Source: Streptomyces iconiensis (GTDB lineage: Bacteria > Actinomycetota > Actinomycetes > Streptomycetales > Streptomycetaceae). From it: DNA of 64,000 nt. Numbering within the stretch: the stretch's first letter is position 1; every line of letters starts with the position of its first letter. A model generated the notes under the pieces. The model saw nothing but the letters and a program-made list of their open reading frames with translations. It searched no databases and was not told the DNA's origin. Position numbers and translations under genes: made by a program. Below are positions 27,977 to 39,400 of this stretch, in pieces. The stretch spans positions 62,001-126,000 of the forward strand of contig NZ_JANCPR020000021.1 in assembly GCF_028657195.3 (NCBI RefSeq), in the 5' to 3' direction.

Positions 27977-29062
27977 ATGAGGTACGCGCAGGGCGGCGGG
28001 CTGACGGAGGAGCGGCGGGAGTTCCGAGAGGGCCTTCGGCTGACGGCGGCCGGGCGGTTCGCCCGGGGCGATACGAGTCCGGTGATCGCGAAGGATCTGC
28101 GGGTCAGCGTCCACTCGGTACAGCGGTGGCGACGCGCCTGGGCCGGTGGCGGTCCGTTGGCCTTGCGCTCGGTCGGTTCGGCCTCGTCGCCACGCCTGAG
28201 CGAGGGCCAATTCGGCCAGTTGGAGGGCGAGTTGGTCAAAGGACCCCCCGCGCACGGCCGGCCGGACCAGCGGTGGACTCCGGCCAGGGTCAAGACTTGA
28301 CAGGCCGTCGGTTCCACAAGAGCTGCACCGTCCAGGGTGTACGCAAGTTGCTGATCCGGCACGGCTATTCCTGCCAGGTTCCGGCCAGACGTGCCGTCGG
28401 GCGCGACGATCCGGCGATCTATGGCTGGGTGAAAGAGACCTGGCCACACGTGGAAGCATCGCGGCGGCGCCCGGGGCCCGGATCGTCTTCGAAGACGAGT
28501 CAGGCTTCCCGATGACGCCGCCCATCGCCCGCACCTGGGCCCGGCGCGGGCACACCCCCGTCATCCGGGTCCGTGGCCGCTCCAGGCGCCGCGTCCCGAT
28601 CGCTGCCCTGACCTGCTAAAAGCCCGGCGAACGCTCCCGGCTGATCTACCGCCCCGCCGCGACGACGGCCAGCGTGACGGCCGCAAGAGCTTCGCCTGGA
28701 CCGACTACCGCAACGTGCTCCAGGTCGCCCACCACCAGCTCGGCGGCCCGATCGTGCTCATCCGGGACAATGTGAACGTCCACCTGGACACCGGACTCCG
28801 CACCTGGACCGCGGACCGGGACTGGCTGACCGTTCACCAACTGCCCACCTACGCACCGGATCTCAACCCGGTCGAGGGCATCTGATCCCTGCTGCGAAGC
28901 GGCTGGCTCAGCAACGTCGCCTTCACCACCCCCGAGCACCTCGTCCAGACAGTCCGTCGCGGCCTGCGCACGATTCAATACCGCAGCGACCTCAACGACG
29001 GATGCCTCGCCGGAACCGGCCTACCCCTCACCCCGACGACCCCACGAGTTCAAACTCAGTAA
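27977..29062 (+). pseudogene. IS630-family transposase, multiply frameshifted
   Basis: The N-terminus MRYAQGGGLTEERREFREGL with ARGDTSPVIAKDLRVSVHSV QRW is the IS630 helix-turn-helix. Later pieces in other frames include IVFEDESGFPMTPPIARTWA with RRGHTPVI (first catalytic Asp region), DNVNVHLDTG and LPTYAPDLNPVEGI (second Asp and Glu region), then a stop and a recognisable C-terminus to 29062. At least three frameshifts and one stop (after NPVEGI) make it non-functional. It abuts the recombinase fragment that follows. Confidence 0.75.
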
Positions 29063-29064
29063 CT

Positions 29065-29540
29065 AAGGTCTGCCTTCCCCATCGGGTCGAGGAGACGATC
29101 GATCTCATGGCGTCTGCCACGGCCGCGCCGGACGAGCCCTCGATCGATCCCGGAACTGCGGCGCGTGCGCTTATCGTCGAGTGCGACTCCAAACTGGCCG
29201 CCCACCGCGCCGCACTTGAAGCCGGCGCAGATCCCGTACTTGTCACACAGTGGATCTGCGAAACCCAGGCCCGCAGAGCCCAAGCAGAGACTGAGCTGCG
29301 AGCCGACTCCAGGAAACGGCGTGCCGTCACGGACCGTGAAGAGGTCGCACGTCTCGTACGGTCGGTCGGCGATCTTTCAAAGGTGATCCCTCAAGCCGAC
29401 CCGGCCGACGAAGCGGAGCTCTACAAACGGCTAGGAATCCGTCTCCGCTACGATCCCGCGCAACAAAAAGTGCTGGTCGAGATGCATCTCGACCAGCACT
29501 CTACGAGTACCCGTGGGGTACCAGTACGTGTCCGAGGGGG
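29065..29540 (+). repeat. Direct repeat copy 1: serine-recombinase 3' end plus tRNA-Leu 3' tip
   Basis: 476 bp matching 46661-47136 without indels, with about 7 mismatches. It encodes the same C-terminal segment of a large serine recombinase (HRVEETIDLMASATAAPDEP through VEMHLDQHSTSTRGVPVRVR). It ends with 12 nt of the tRNA-Leu acceptor/T-stem, at the point where similarity to the intact tRNA stops. The 5' recombinase part was removed by, or lies beyond, the IS630 relic. It is likely an old integration boundary. Confidence 0.85.
29469..29500. repeat. 32-bp perfect palindrome (copy 1)
   Basis: The half-site AGTGCTGGTCGAGATG is followed immediately by its exact reverse complement. It lies in the recombinase coding end, 29 nt before the tRNA-like tip. 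An identical copy is at 47065-47096. Confidence 0.85.
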
Positions 29541-29814
29541 AAGTTGGACCGATACCCTACGGGTCACGCCCCTGACGACTGCTTTTGTTCTTGCGCCCAG
29601 TAGCCATGCACAACGTGTGGCCATTACGCGTCGGTCAACAGGGCCTTCTTAACCTCGATCTTGCATGAGGGTCCGCCGACGAAGTCGGTGGACCCTTTCG
29701 CTTTCCGGAGCTGATGGTGGGCAGGCTGGCGGCCCGGTTGTCGCTTCGGGCGGGCGCCGGGTTCCACTGCTCCGGGCTGGGGTCTCTTCTCGTAGGGACA
29801 GGCGAATCCGCTGG

Positions 29815-29964
29815 TCAGCCGGGGTTGGGTAGGAGCGCAAGCCGTTCGAGGGCGCTGGTGATCTCATGGGTCCAGGGCCAGTGGCGGGCGAGGCGGAGGA
29901 TGCGGCGCCGGCCAGTGGTGACGAGCTGGGCGACTGCGGAGAACAGGCGGAATCGCAGGCGGCC
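29815..29964 (-). pseudogene. Transposase C-terminal remnant (IS1380-like)
   Basis: The minus strand reads RLRFRLFSAVAQLVTTGRRR with ILRLARHWPWTHEITSALER and LALLPNPG, stop. This is the characteristic C-terminal end of IS1380-type transposases in actinomycetes. The upstream sequence does not continue as transposase, so only a fragment remains. Confidence 0.45.
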
Positions 29965-31054
29965 CGGCCTTGGCGAGCGCCACGACGGCCAGGAAAGAGA
30001 ACCCGAGAAGGGAATGACCGGAAAAAGGCATGGGGAACACCTCTTCCATGGAGGGAGTACGTCCGTCCCCGAGGGGCGAGAGCCGCTTCGGTTCTTCACC
30101 ACGTTGCTGATCGACGCCGTGAACGACTGTCACAGGGGAGCTGTTTGGCGCTCCAGGAAAAGCCGTAAATCTGGGCAGAATGGCCTGTCGGTGCGACTGT
30201 CGAACCCGTGGAGTCCCATACGTTCCGGTTCGATCGTCAGCCCATGTGGGGGCCTCGTGGTCGGTCCTGAGCGTCAGAAGTGCGCTGGTGAGGGAGGGGT
30301 TGACGAATACCAGGGAGAGGTGGGTGGCGAAGAGGGGCCCGGCGAGGGAGGCGGAGCTGAAGAGGCGAGGCTGGTGGCGAGGGCGACGGGGGTGCAGAGG
30401 AGTTCGGTGAGGGCGTCGTAGCAGAGGGTGCCCCAGCGGTCGGCGACAGCAGTGACCTGGAGAGGGGGACGGTTGCCACGCACCATGCCCGCGATCACGG
30501 GCAGCGTGTCCAGGATCGGTGTCAGGCCGGGGACTGGCTTGGTTCACGAGAGCCGGGATCAGGCGCGAATTCCGCGAGGACGACCATTGGGATTCCGGAA
30601 TCGTGACGTAGCGTCAAGTGGGGCGTGGCGCCGTGTGGAGGGGACGCTTTACCTCGCAGCGAGACCCGGGATCACAGCATGCCGGTCGCATCACGTTCTG
30701 GCTTGGGGGGTCGGGAGCTGCTTGATCCGGTCGGTCTTCCCACAACTCCATGGCGACGTCGCAGCGCCCGCGTCAAGGAGAACAGTCGGCTCTATGAGGC
30801 CCTTGGGCCTGTATTCGGCCACTTCGGCACGTGCGCTGCCAGGGACACTCTCCCGCCGGTCCGTGGGCGTGCGTTACGCGGTGCTGTGTGGTGCGCAGAC
30901 GGCGGAACGGTGATCACGGAGTTTGGGCGCAAGTTGTCGTGAACCCGATATCACGTGCCTTGTGGCCCCCCCATAGGCTGCCGACGGCGCGCGGCAGTAA
31001 CACTTTCCCCGTGCGTCTCCTGGCAACGTGAACTCCGGAAGGAGCACGCATTCC
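29965..31054. other. Stretch with no supportable gene
   Basis: About 1.1 kb between an IS fragment and the NucA/NucB-type gene. Several open frames exist on both strands, but none shows recognisable conservation. A minus-strand frame around 30.24-30.5 kb (GNRPPLQVTAVADRWGTLCY) looks somewhat protein-like but breaks within ~90 codons, and may be a further relic. GGAAGGAG at 31037-31044 is the ribosome-binding site of the next gene. Confidence 0.5.
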
Positions 31055-32341
31055 ATGAAGAGAATCTTAGCCGCGGTCGGCGTGGCCGCGACGATCTGTC
31101 TGCTGGTACCCACCAGCCAGGCAGCCGGCGCGGGGGAGAGACCCGAGCCCACGCCGACCGCCTCCGCCACCCCTGAGCAGCCGGGTGGGCCCATCAAGGA
31201 GACCGATGGCTGTAAAGCCCAGGAGAAGGCCGCACAGCGCCGGGCGGTCCAGGGTGATGACCAGCAGGTGTGTATCCGGCCGAGCACTCCGGACGAAGCG
31301 CGGCAGACCCAACCTCGGGCGCTGGAACGCAAACTTGAAGATCACAGGCCCAAGGACTATGTGCCGATCCCGGAGTGGTGCTGGGATCATGCCCTCGACG
31401 GCTGGTGGGTCAACCGCGAGCATGCGTGCAAGATCTCTTCGAAGACTGCCATCGTGCGGCAGTTTCCGACGTGGAAGAAGATCGGGGAGATCTACTTCCT
31501 TGAAATCAACTACGCCTACACCGACGCCTCCGCTCCTACCTGGGGCAACCAGATCGTCGTCGACAAGTCTGGTGGCTGGGGAGCCATCGAAGGGGCTCGG
31601 GTGCAGGGCTTCGCTGCCTGCAGCGGTCAATGCAAGGTCGGCGAGGGGAAGTTCCCGTCCCAGCTCTTGTCCAAGGAGAAGGTCTCGTACGGCGAGTGGT
31701 TACTGGACTCGACCGTGAGCGCCGGTCAACGCGGGAACGGGTCCAACGTTCCCGGCTACTACATCACGGTGCCGGGAGCGATCCCCAGCCCTCCGGAGTT
31801 CGACGCGACCGAGACCATCCGGTGCGATGACGAACTGCGTCCCAGTAAGGGCCCGGGGTGCGTGGTGCCCAGCTATGAGCCGCCCTGGGCGGTGAGCCTG
31901 TCCGGCCAGTGGAAGAACTTCGCCCGACATGTGCGCGACGCGCAGAAGTCCGGGCTTCCCGGTGCGTACCCGGACGGCGAGCCCCTGACCCGGCTGCGGG
32001 ACCGTGCCGACATACGCCGCAACGGCGACCGCGCCTGCCCCCAGGAGGGAGCCGGCGGCTACCCGCGCCCGACGGGCTATAGCTGCGACGAGTACCCCTT
32101 CCGCTCCACCCATCAAGGCGCGTACACCCAGTCGCCGCCGCCACAGCCCCCGGCGCCTGGACGTACCTTCGACTGGTGCCAGATCAACCAACTGGGGTCC
32201 GGGACCGGCGCCAAGGGCTGGTCCGCGTGCATGATCCCAGCCACTGAGAACAGCGAGGCCGGACGCGAAGGACTGCGTCCCTTCTATGAGGACAACCGCG
32301 TCCTGGCGAAGGACGAATTCCACGTCTGGATCGTGGAGTAG
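31055..32341 (+). CDS. Secreted protein with NucA/NucB-type DNase domain
   Basis: 428 aa; ATG at 31055 after GGAAGGAG, followed by a good Sec signal (MKRILAAVGVAATICLLVPT, then SQAAGA). The middle ~250 residues form an unassigned domain with paired Cys. The C-terminus (~residues 345-428) matches the NucA/NucB deoxyribonuclease pattern: GYSCDEYPFRSTHQGAYT, then GWSACMIPATENSEAG, LRPFYEDNRVLAKDEFHVWI. The Asp-Glu of CDEYPF is the expected active site. It is likely a secreted DNase or contact-type toxin. The next gene, 21 nt downstream, looks like its inhibitor, suggesting a toxin-immunity pair. Confidence 0.8.
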   Translation: MKRILAAVGVAATICLLVPTSQAAGAGERPEPTPTASATPEQPGGPIKETDGCKAQEKAAQRRAVQGDDQQVCIRPSTPDEARQTQPRALERKLEDHRPKDYVPIPEWCWDHALDGWWVNREHACKISSKTAIVRQFPTWKKIGEIYFLEINYAYTDASAPTWGNQIVVDKSGGWGAIEGARVQGFAACSGQCKVGEGKFPSQLLSKEKVSYGEWLLDSTVSAGQRGNGSNVPGYYITVPGAIPSPPEFDATETIRCDDELRPSKGPGCVVPSYEPPWAVSLSGQWKNFARHVRDAQKSGLPGAYPDGEPLTRLRDRADIRRNGDRACPQEGAGGYPRPTGYSCDEYPFRSTHQGAYTQSPPPQPPAPGRTFDWCQINQLGSGTGAKGWSACMIPATENSEAGREGLRPFYEDNRVLAKDEFHVWIVE

Positions 32342-32362
32342 CAACACGTCTGGAGGTCCGAC

Positions 32363-32962
32363 GTGCACGAGCAGGCAAAGTCAGCGAGCGGCCTGGTCTC
32401 CGTGGAATACCGGTCATTCCTTCTCGCCGAGCCCGGCACGTCGGGCCGCTCCGCCCCGGAGCACTACGCCAACGGCCTGGTCTTCACCACCACGCCCGGC
32501 GAAACCGTGATCCTCACCGGTATCGCCAGCGGCGACGTCACCGTGAATCTGGAGATACGACGGCAGCCACCGGACACGGTGGACCTTGATCCGTGGGACG
32601 AGGTCGTCGACCACTCCCTGGTGGCGCCCATAGGGGAGGTGCGGGTCCTGTGTGTCGACGACGTACCGCCCGACTTCCCCGTCCTCTCCCAGCAGGGCCC
32701 CGGGAGCTACCGAGTGCGCGTCCACGCCCGAGGGCGCGACACCGCACCCGACGGGGTCACCTTCGAGCCGGTGGAGGAATACCACCTCACCGTCTGGCCC
32801 GCACCAGCCGCGCCCGACCATGTCCACAAGCAGACCGACTCGGTCGGAGCAAGCTGGCGCAGAGCAGCACAACGGCCGACTCCGCAGTCTCCTCCACCAG
32901 ACGCTCTTCCCAGCACACCACCGGCAAAGTCCTCCGGCCCGCACCCGCCGCCGGAACGATAG
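32363..32962 (+). CDS. ComJ/Nin-like putative nuclease inhibitor (immunity protein)
   Basis: 199 aa; GTG at 32363 with TGGAGG just upstream, 21 nt after the nuclease stop. The beta-rich N-terminal ~150 residues (VSVEYRSFLLAEPG, YANGLVFTTTPGETVILTGI, WDEVVDHSLVAPIGEVRV, GPGSYRVRVHARGRD) have the general layout of ComJ/Nin, the B. subtilis inhibitor of NucA. The C-terminal ~45 residues are Pro/Ser-rich and may be disordered. The linkage to a NucA/NucB-domain protein is the strongest support; sequence similarity to Nin is weak by eye. Confidence 0.55.
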   Translation: MHEQAKSASGLVSVEYRSFLLAEPGTSGRSAPEHYANGLVFTTTPGETVILTGIASGDVTVNLEIRRQPPDTVDLDPWDEVVDHSLVAPIGEVRVLCVDDVPPDFPVLSQQGPGSYRVRVHARGRDTAPDGVTFEPVEEYHLTVWPAPAAPDHVHKQTDSVGASWRRAAQRPTPQSPPPDALPSTPPAKSSGPHPPPER

Positions 32963-33359
32963 TCCAGCCCCTCGGCGCGAGGGACGGTCGTTCCGCTCCG
33001 TCCGGACCATGGGACGGTCTGCCTTCACAGCAGCTCATCCGCTCCTGTTCGTGCAGCTCTCATCCGAGGCGACGTCGCACCCAAATGACTCCACGTCACG
33101 ATGCTGGAATCCCAGTATCGTCCTCACGGAATCTTCGCCTGATCCGAGAGCCGACAGCACCTACAGGAGCTCGGGAGGCTTCGGTGGGCCATCGTGTTCG
33201 GGCGGTTCGTGAGTCTTCGTGCGGATCTGCTGTCGTCTGATGGTGTGGCGGCGGGGCGGAATCTGCCGGTCCGCGGTTGTTGATCTGGTGATGTGACCGG
33301 GTGAGTGAACGCAAGCCGACCGGCACCGCCCGGTCAGCGGCCATCAGGGCGCCTACGAC

Positions 33360-34085
33360 ATGCGGGAGATCATCAACGCGCTCCTCTGCCAGGGGCGGAC
33401 CGGCTGCCAAGGGGCCTACCTCCCGCACGACCTGCCGCGGAAGAGCGCAACGTACTGCTACTTCGCCGCCTGGCGGGACGACGGAACCGATCAGGTCATC
33501 CATGAACTCCTGCGCTGCCAGGTCCGTGAACGCTCCCGCCGGTGAGAGGACCCGGCCCTGGTGGTGCTGGACACCGGGAGTGTCCACGTGGCCGCCGGGG
33601 TTCCCGCCGCCACGAGTGGCCACGATCCGGCCAAGCGGGTGCCCGGCCGCAAACGTGGACTGGCCGTGGACGTCCCCGGCCTGGTCATCGCGGTCGTCGT
33701 CCCCGCCGCGAACACGCACGACAACACCGTGGGCACCGTCCTGCTTGACCAGGTCGCCGATCACGCCGGCGACACCGTCCGCAAAGCCCTGGTCGGCCAG
33801 GGCTTCAAGAACCAGGTGGTCCTGCACGGCGCCAACCTGGGAATCGATGTCGAGATCGTCGCACGCAGCCCACAGGAGACGGGGTCGGTGCTGCAGCCGA
33901 AGCGGTGGAGGGTCGAGCAGACCTACGGGATTCTGATACTGCACCGGCGCCTGGTCCGTGACTACGAGCACCGCTCCTCTTCCGCCGCCTCCCGCGTCTA
34001 CTGGGCGATGATCCACGTCATGACCCGGCGCCTCACCGGTGCGAACGCCCCCTCCTGGCGCGTGGCGCAGGAGGTGACCGTGTGA
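33360..34085 (+). pseudogene. IS5-type transposase, truncated with internal stop
   Basis: The frame reads MREIINALLCQGRTGCQGAY, FAAWRDDGTDQVIHELLRCQ, then a TGA at 33543-33545. The same frame continues LVVLDTGSVHVAAG, RVPGRKRGLAVDVPGLVIAV and QPKRWRVEQTYGILILHRRL. This is the DDE transposase of an IS5-group element common in Streptomyces. The N-terminal segment is absent or degenerate, and the internal stop inactivates it. Confidence 0.75.
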
Positions 34086-34485
34086 ACATCCGGCCTCTGC
34101 CCGATGCCCTGGACCTCCAGGAAGACGCCGCCCGGGCCCTGGCCGACGACCTCCGCGCTCAGATCGACGACCTGGAGACCCGGTTGCGGGAGGCCGAGAT
34201 GCACCTGGAGCACCTCACGATCACCCGCAAGACCGTCACCGGCCTCGCCGACCGGCTCCCGCATCCCCGCCGGAGCTGCCCGAGCACCCGGACTACCCAC
34301 GCATTCTCGCTGTCTTGAACGAGGCGACCGGCCCCCTGCGGGCCAAGGATGTCTGACAGGTCCTCGGCCGCGACGTGCTGCCGAAGAACGTCGAAGGCAC
34401 CCGGGCCAAGCTGAAACGCCTTGTCAAAGTCAAACTCGGCATCCTCACCGAAGCCGACACCGGCAACTTCGCCAGAAAGCAGTAG
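34082..34485 (+). pseudogene. IS-associated accessory ORF, frameshifted
   Basis: GTG at 34082 overlaps the transposase stop. The first ~58 residues (PDALDLQEDAARALADDLRA, a coiled-coil LETRLREAEMHLEHL) are in one frame. The remainder (LPEHPDYPRILAVLNEATGP, LLPKNVEGTRAKLKRL in part, LGILTEADTGNFARKQ stop) lies in another frame, with an extra stop near 34354. Together they resemble the small helix-turn-helix protein that follows this IS group. Inactive. Confidence 0.6.
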
Positions 34486-36043
34486 CCAGCACCGCGGCTG
34501 GCGCCTCTGCTCCAACCGTCACTTGGAAACGGGCATCGACTCACGAACCGCCCACTTAAAGGGCGTTGAACTCGCAGCTGCCGTCAGGTGTGGCCCAGGG
34601 GATAGTGCGGTTACTGCTGACGACCTCGGGAGAAACCGAAATGCGGATGTGCTGGTCTGGCGGTTCGGCTGGTGGGTGATCAGCAGGCTACATCGCGGAC
34701 GAGGACGAGTTCGGTGCTTGTCTCGCGGCGGGTGGCCCGTCGTGATGATCGGTCGGAGACAGGTGCAGCGATCGCGATGTGGGTCTCGGCGTAGTTGTCA
34801 CGGGGGCAACCGTCGTGAGGGCGCCCGCTGGCGGAGCTCGGCGTCGGCGTGTTCCACGTAGATGCGGGCTGGGACGGCGCCGCGGCTCCCGCCAGACGTA
34901 CTTGTCCCCGTCGCATGCCTCCTCCTTGGGCTTCGTCGACGGAGCGCTGACCTGGGCGCGAAACTTCTTAGCCGGCCCCAGGTACCCGGAGCCGTCGGCC
35001 TGGGCCTTCGCCCTGGGCCAGGTCCGGAACTGCTCGGCGATGCCCTCGGTGCGCATGGCGATCTGGACGCGCTTCCGGCCCGGCCACACCAGACAGCTGC
35101 ATGCGGCCCTGGCTGTCGCTGAACGTGTGGCCGGGTGAACTCGTCGACCCCGCCGAGGTGTTCGAGGACGGCTCTGCTGGGGCCCCCCTTCGGACAGAAG
35201 GTTCGTTCGCCCTCGGTCCGGTCCGCGAAGTGGTGGAGTTCCGCTTCAATGTGTAGCGGGCGCGGATGGCGGACCATCCGCGACTAGTCAAACCAGCAGG
35301 TCAAAAGGGGTGTGCCCATTTCCGGGCTCACCCCGCTGCGGTTCCGGTCGCTGGTTGGGTGCTGGTGAAACTGATACGTCGTCACCTCTGGTCACCCGTC
35401 GTTATCCGTACGGTTGCTGGTTGTGCGCTGGTTCGAACGGGGCGTCAGTTTTGGGCGGGTAGCCAGCCCCGGAATCCGCCGTCATAAGCCCCTCGTCGGC
35501 CGCGGTTCCCGGCACCCCGGGGGCCGCTGTCGGCCCCGTAGCCGCGCTCCGCAGTTGGACACACCGATTCGTCCCGGCCGCGTACGCGCGGCGGCACACG
35601 GCGTATGGCTCCAGGTGAGTCCCGTTTCCCGTAGCCGTAGGTTCGAGCCCCCGGCAGGGCGCGCCGCAGATGGGAAACGTCCAGCCCTGCACCGGGGCGG
35701 GGCGATCGTTGTGGTCGAGGAGACGTACCGCCTGGGATGAGGGCTTGGTGGGGGCTGGGCGGGGGCGTGTGGGTTCGTGCACTGCCTAGAATCGTGCCCC
35801 CCAACTGGCCACAACGCGAACCCCGCCGGGCTCATCGAGGCGTCGGCCGTCGGTCTTCTCCCGTCGCACGCGAAGATCCGGAGGGACGCTTGTCACGCGG
35901 CGGGTGAACCGACGGATAATCGACTGTAGGTGGATCTCGCGTCCTTCGGACGTGGGGGAGTCTCGGTCTGGTCGTCCCGCCTTGCTTCACGTAGGTGCGT
36001 GCGACAGCATTCGCTGCACGGCATATCCGGCATGGGAGGCGTG
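34486..36043. other. 1.55-kb stretch without a recognisable gene
   Basis: Open frames on the minus strand between 34.7 and 35.3 kb (RTEGIAEQFRTWPRAKAQAD in one frame, HHFADRTEGERTFCPKGGPS in another) look like pieces of one broken gene, but I cannot name it. From 35.3 to 36.0 kb I see no coding signal. This part should hold the promoter of the STAND operon beginning at 36044. Confidence 0.4.
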
Positions 36044-36484
36044 ATGTTCGGGGATTTACCGTTGGCTGAGGCCATTGCCAGTTCCTTCACGGGGGCGATG
36101 GGGACAAGCCTGTGGGGAGCGGTGCACGCGAAGGTCGCGCGCGTGTTTCAGCGCGACCAAGGTGACGAACCTGCCACGCTCCTTGCCGAGTTGGAGAACA
36201 ACGCGCGGCTTGTGGCAAGCGCCGAGGACGCAGCGGCGGCTCGGCAGCAGCTGGCTCCGTATTGGCAGTTCCGGTTCCAGGCGCTGCTTCGGGAGGATCC
36301 GCAGATCGAGTCCGAGCTGCGTGATCTGGTCGCCGAGCTCGCCCCGCAGTTGGCGCAGGTCCATGGGGCGCAGGTGCAGACGAACAACGCCTACGAGGGG
36401 TCGTCCGTCTTCGCTGCCCAGGGTGGGAACGTGATCGTGCATCAGGCTCCTCCTCCCCCGCCGGAGGAGGAGAGTGGCCGGTGA
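36044..36484 (+). CDS. Small partner protein of STAND NTPase operon
   Basis: 146 aa; ATG at 36044 with GGGAGG 4 nt upstream. The N-terminal amphipathic/hydrophobic helix (AEAIASSFTGAMGTSLWGAV) is followed by a helical, acidic body. The C-terminus is AQVQTNNAYEGSSVFAAQGG then NVIVHQAPPPPPEEE. The NNAYEGSSVFAAQGGNVIV end resembles short beta-strand linkers found in actinobacterial conflict proteins that precede large NTPases. The stop overlaps the GTG start of the STAND gene. I do not recognise a named family; an effector-adaptor or membrane-tether role is inferred. Confidence 0.7.
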   Translation: MFGDLPLAEAIASSFTGAMGTSLWGAVHAKVARVFQRDQGDEPATLLAELENNARLVASAEDAAAARQQLAPYWQFRFQALLREDPQIESELRDLVAELAPQLAQVHGAQVQTNNAYEGSSVFAAQGGNVIVHQAPPPPPEEESGR

Positions 36485-39400
36485 CCGAAGAAGAGGGGAC
36501 GCCGCGCCAGCAGATCTTCGTCGAGTCGGGATACGGCGTCGGCGTGGTCGGCGGGGATCTGAGCGTCTACCAGGACCGTGGCCCGGTCTACGTACTGCTG
36601 GAAGACCGCCCGCACGTGCCGCCGGACCCCGCCTGGCTGGTGGAGCAGCCCAGCCGCATGCTGAACGCCCACCACCAGGTGGTGGAGTTCACCAGCCGTG
36701 AGGGCGAGTTGGCGGAACTGGCCGACTGGCGGGACGCGAGCTCACCGCGTTTGTCCGCGTGCTGGATGCATGGTCCGGGCGGTCAGGGGAAGTCGCGCTT
36801 GGCGGCCGAGTTCGCCGCGCGCAGCGCCGAGGCCGGGTGGAAGGTGGTGCACGCCGAGCATGGCCCGCAGTGGCGGGTGCTGCCGTCGCCCGGGAGCCAG
36901 GATATGCGGCTGCACGGTCAGGAGAGCGGGCTACTGCTCGTCCTCGACTACGCCGACCGCTGGCCCGCCTCGCACCTGAGTCTGCTGTTCAACAACAAGC
37001 TGCTGCACCGCGAATTCCCCACTCGCTGCCTCCTGCTGGCGCGCTCGAAGCGTCCTTGGCCGGTGGTCCTGTCCGCGCTGTCCCAGGTGCAGGCCGACAC
37101 CCGTATCCAGGAGCTGCGCCCCCTGGCGGACGGCCCTGACGAGCGCCGTCGCGTCTTCCGCGTGGCCAGGGACTGCTTCGCCGCGCGCCACGGGCTGAGC
37201 CCGGCTGATACCGACACCATCGCGCCCCCGGCGGCTCTCGAAAGGTCCGCGTTCGACCTCGCGCTGTCGGTGCACACTGCGGCGCTGGTCGCGGTCGACG
37301 CCCGTGTACGGGGACTGCGGACCCCCGAGGACATGGCAGGGCTCACCTCCTACCTCCTCGACCGCGAAGCCGAGCACTGGCAGCGGCTCCATGAATCGGG
37401 CATAGAGGGGCAGGACTATGGCACGCGCCCGTCCACCATGGCGCGCGCCGTCTTCGCCGCCACCCTGACCGGTGCGACCACGCACGCGCGCGGTGCGGCG
37501 CTGCTGCGCAGCCTCGACCTGGACACCCACCCCGATCGGGTGCTGGCCGACCACGGCGTCTGCTACCCGCCGGCCGAACAGGGCGCGGTCCTCGAACCCC
37601 TCTACCCCGACCGCCTGGCCGAGGACTTCCTCGCACTCAGCCTCCCGGGGCACGACGTGGCCGACTACGAGGCCAAACCCTGGGCACCGTCCACGCTCCA
37701 TGCACTTGCGTCCGGTGACGGCGATCCGGATGAGCCGCTGCCGCACGCTCCCCGCCTGGTGACCTTCCTGGCCGCCGCGGCGGGGCCCGGCCGCTGGCCG
37801 CACGTCGCGCGGCACCTGGGCGATGTACTGCGCACCGACCCGGCCCTCGCGGTCGCGGCGGGCGGAGCGGCCCTGACGGCCCTGGCCGAGGTCGAGGACC
37901 TGGCCCCCGATGTGCTCGCAGCAGTCACCGAGTGCTTCCCGTCCCGCCGCCGAATAGACCTCGATGTGGGGATGGCCGCGCTCACCGCACGCGTCACCCG
38001 CGACCGTCTCGGTGCTGCGACCCCCGAAGACCAGGTCCGACTCCTGCTCCTGCTGGCCCGCAGACAGAAGGACGCGGGCCGCTACGAGGAGGCGCTGGAG
38101 GCGCTCGATCGGGCCGAGTCGGTCATCCACGCGCAGACATCCATGGTGCTGCCGGACGGACAGGAGTTCTCCGCGCCGGACCTCGCGCTGCACGTGGACT
38201 CGGTGAAGGAAGTCTTCGGCAGCATGGGGGAGTTCGGCGAAGCCCTCGACGCCATACGGCAGACCGCTGCGATGGGCGCGGTCTTGCTGGTGGAGACGTT
38301 GGATGACCGCAGCGCCGTCCTGGCGGAGCTGGGACGGTGGCAGGAGTGCGCGACGAACGCAGGTGCGGCGGTGCGGATCTACGACGGATTCCTCGCGCCC
38401 GACCTGGGGGACCGTACCGAGGATGCCGACGCGGCGATGGCGGCCGCGCTGCTGGCCGCATCGGCCCTGACCCACCTCGGCACGGCCCTGGCCCGCGTGG
38501 GCAAGTACCAGGAGGGGCTGGTCGCGGGGCAGCGGGCGGTGGAGCTGTACGAACAGGCGGCCGACTGGATCGGCGAGTCGGACAACTACGGATACGAGTC
38601 CTCGCTCGCCACAGCCCTGATGAACCACGCCAACCGCCTCGCCGAAGCCGACCGCCTGCAGGAGGCTTCCGACACCGACACCCGGAACGTGCAGATCCTC
38701 CGCCGCATGGTCGAGAAGTATCCCGGCCGCGACGAGGCGAAGCTCGCCCGCGCCGTGTCCAACCAGAGCCAGCGCCTGCACCAGCTCGGTCGTCTCCGGG
38801 AGGCCCTGGTCTGCGAGCGCGAGGCGATCGCCCGCTTCGAGGAGCTGGCCGGGGTGAACCCGGCGGCGTACGAGGACGGCCTCACCCGCTGCCTCGTCCG
38901 GCTCAGCGGACAACTGCTGGAGGACGGGCAGACGGAGGCGGCGCGGGAACCGGCGCAGCGGGCGCTCGACATGCGCACGGGACTCCTGCGTGAGCGCCCG
39001 GGGCCCTACCAGGAGGCGCTGCTCGCCGAGGCACGACTCGCTCTTGCCAGGGTGCTGGCCGCGGGGGAGGAGCCGCTGCTGGCCGCGGAGCAGTGCCAGG
39101 CGGCTGCCCGTACGTACGCGCATCTGCGCCGCACAGAGCCCGGAGTGTACAAACCCTGGCACGCCCGCGCGCTCACGCAGCTGGCATCGGCCACCTTGAA
39201 GGCGGGGGACCTGCCGGCCATTGAACGGGCCGCAGGCTACGCGGATGAGGCCCTGAGCCTCTGCCGGGGGCACGGGATCCAGGCCCGGGAGGCTTCGGGC
39301 CGCACCGTCGCGGGGGCGGCGTACGCGGCCCTCGCGGACGCGGTCCGTGTGCTCGCTTCCGCCCAGATGTCGGGACGGTACGGCGGGCGGCCCGCCGAGG

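Noticed and set aside
29864..30547. 228-codon minus-strand ORF
   Set aside because: Arg/Pro/His-rich chance frame; part of its span is better explained by a transposase remnant in another frame.
35640..35690. tRNA-like T-arm sequence GGTTCGAGCCC
   Set aside because: No anticodon arm or acceptor pairing could be built around it.
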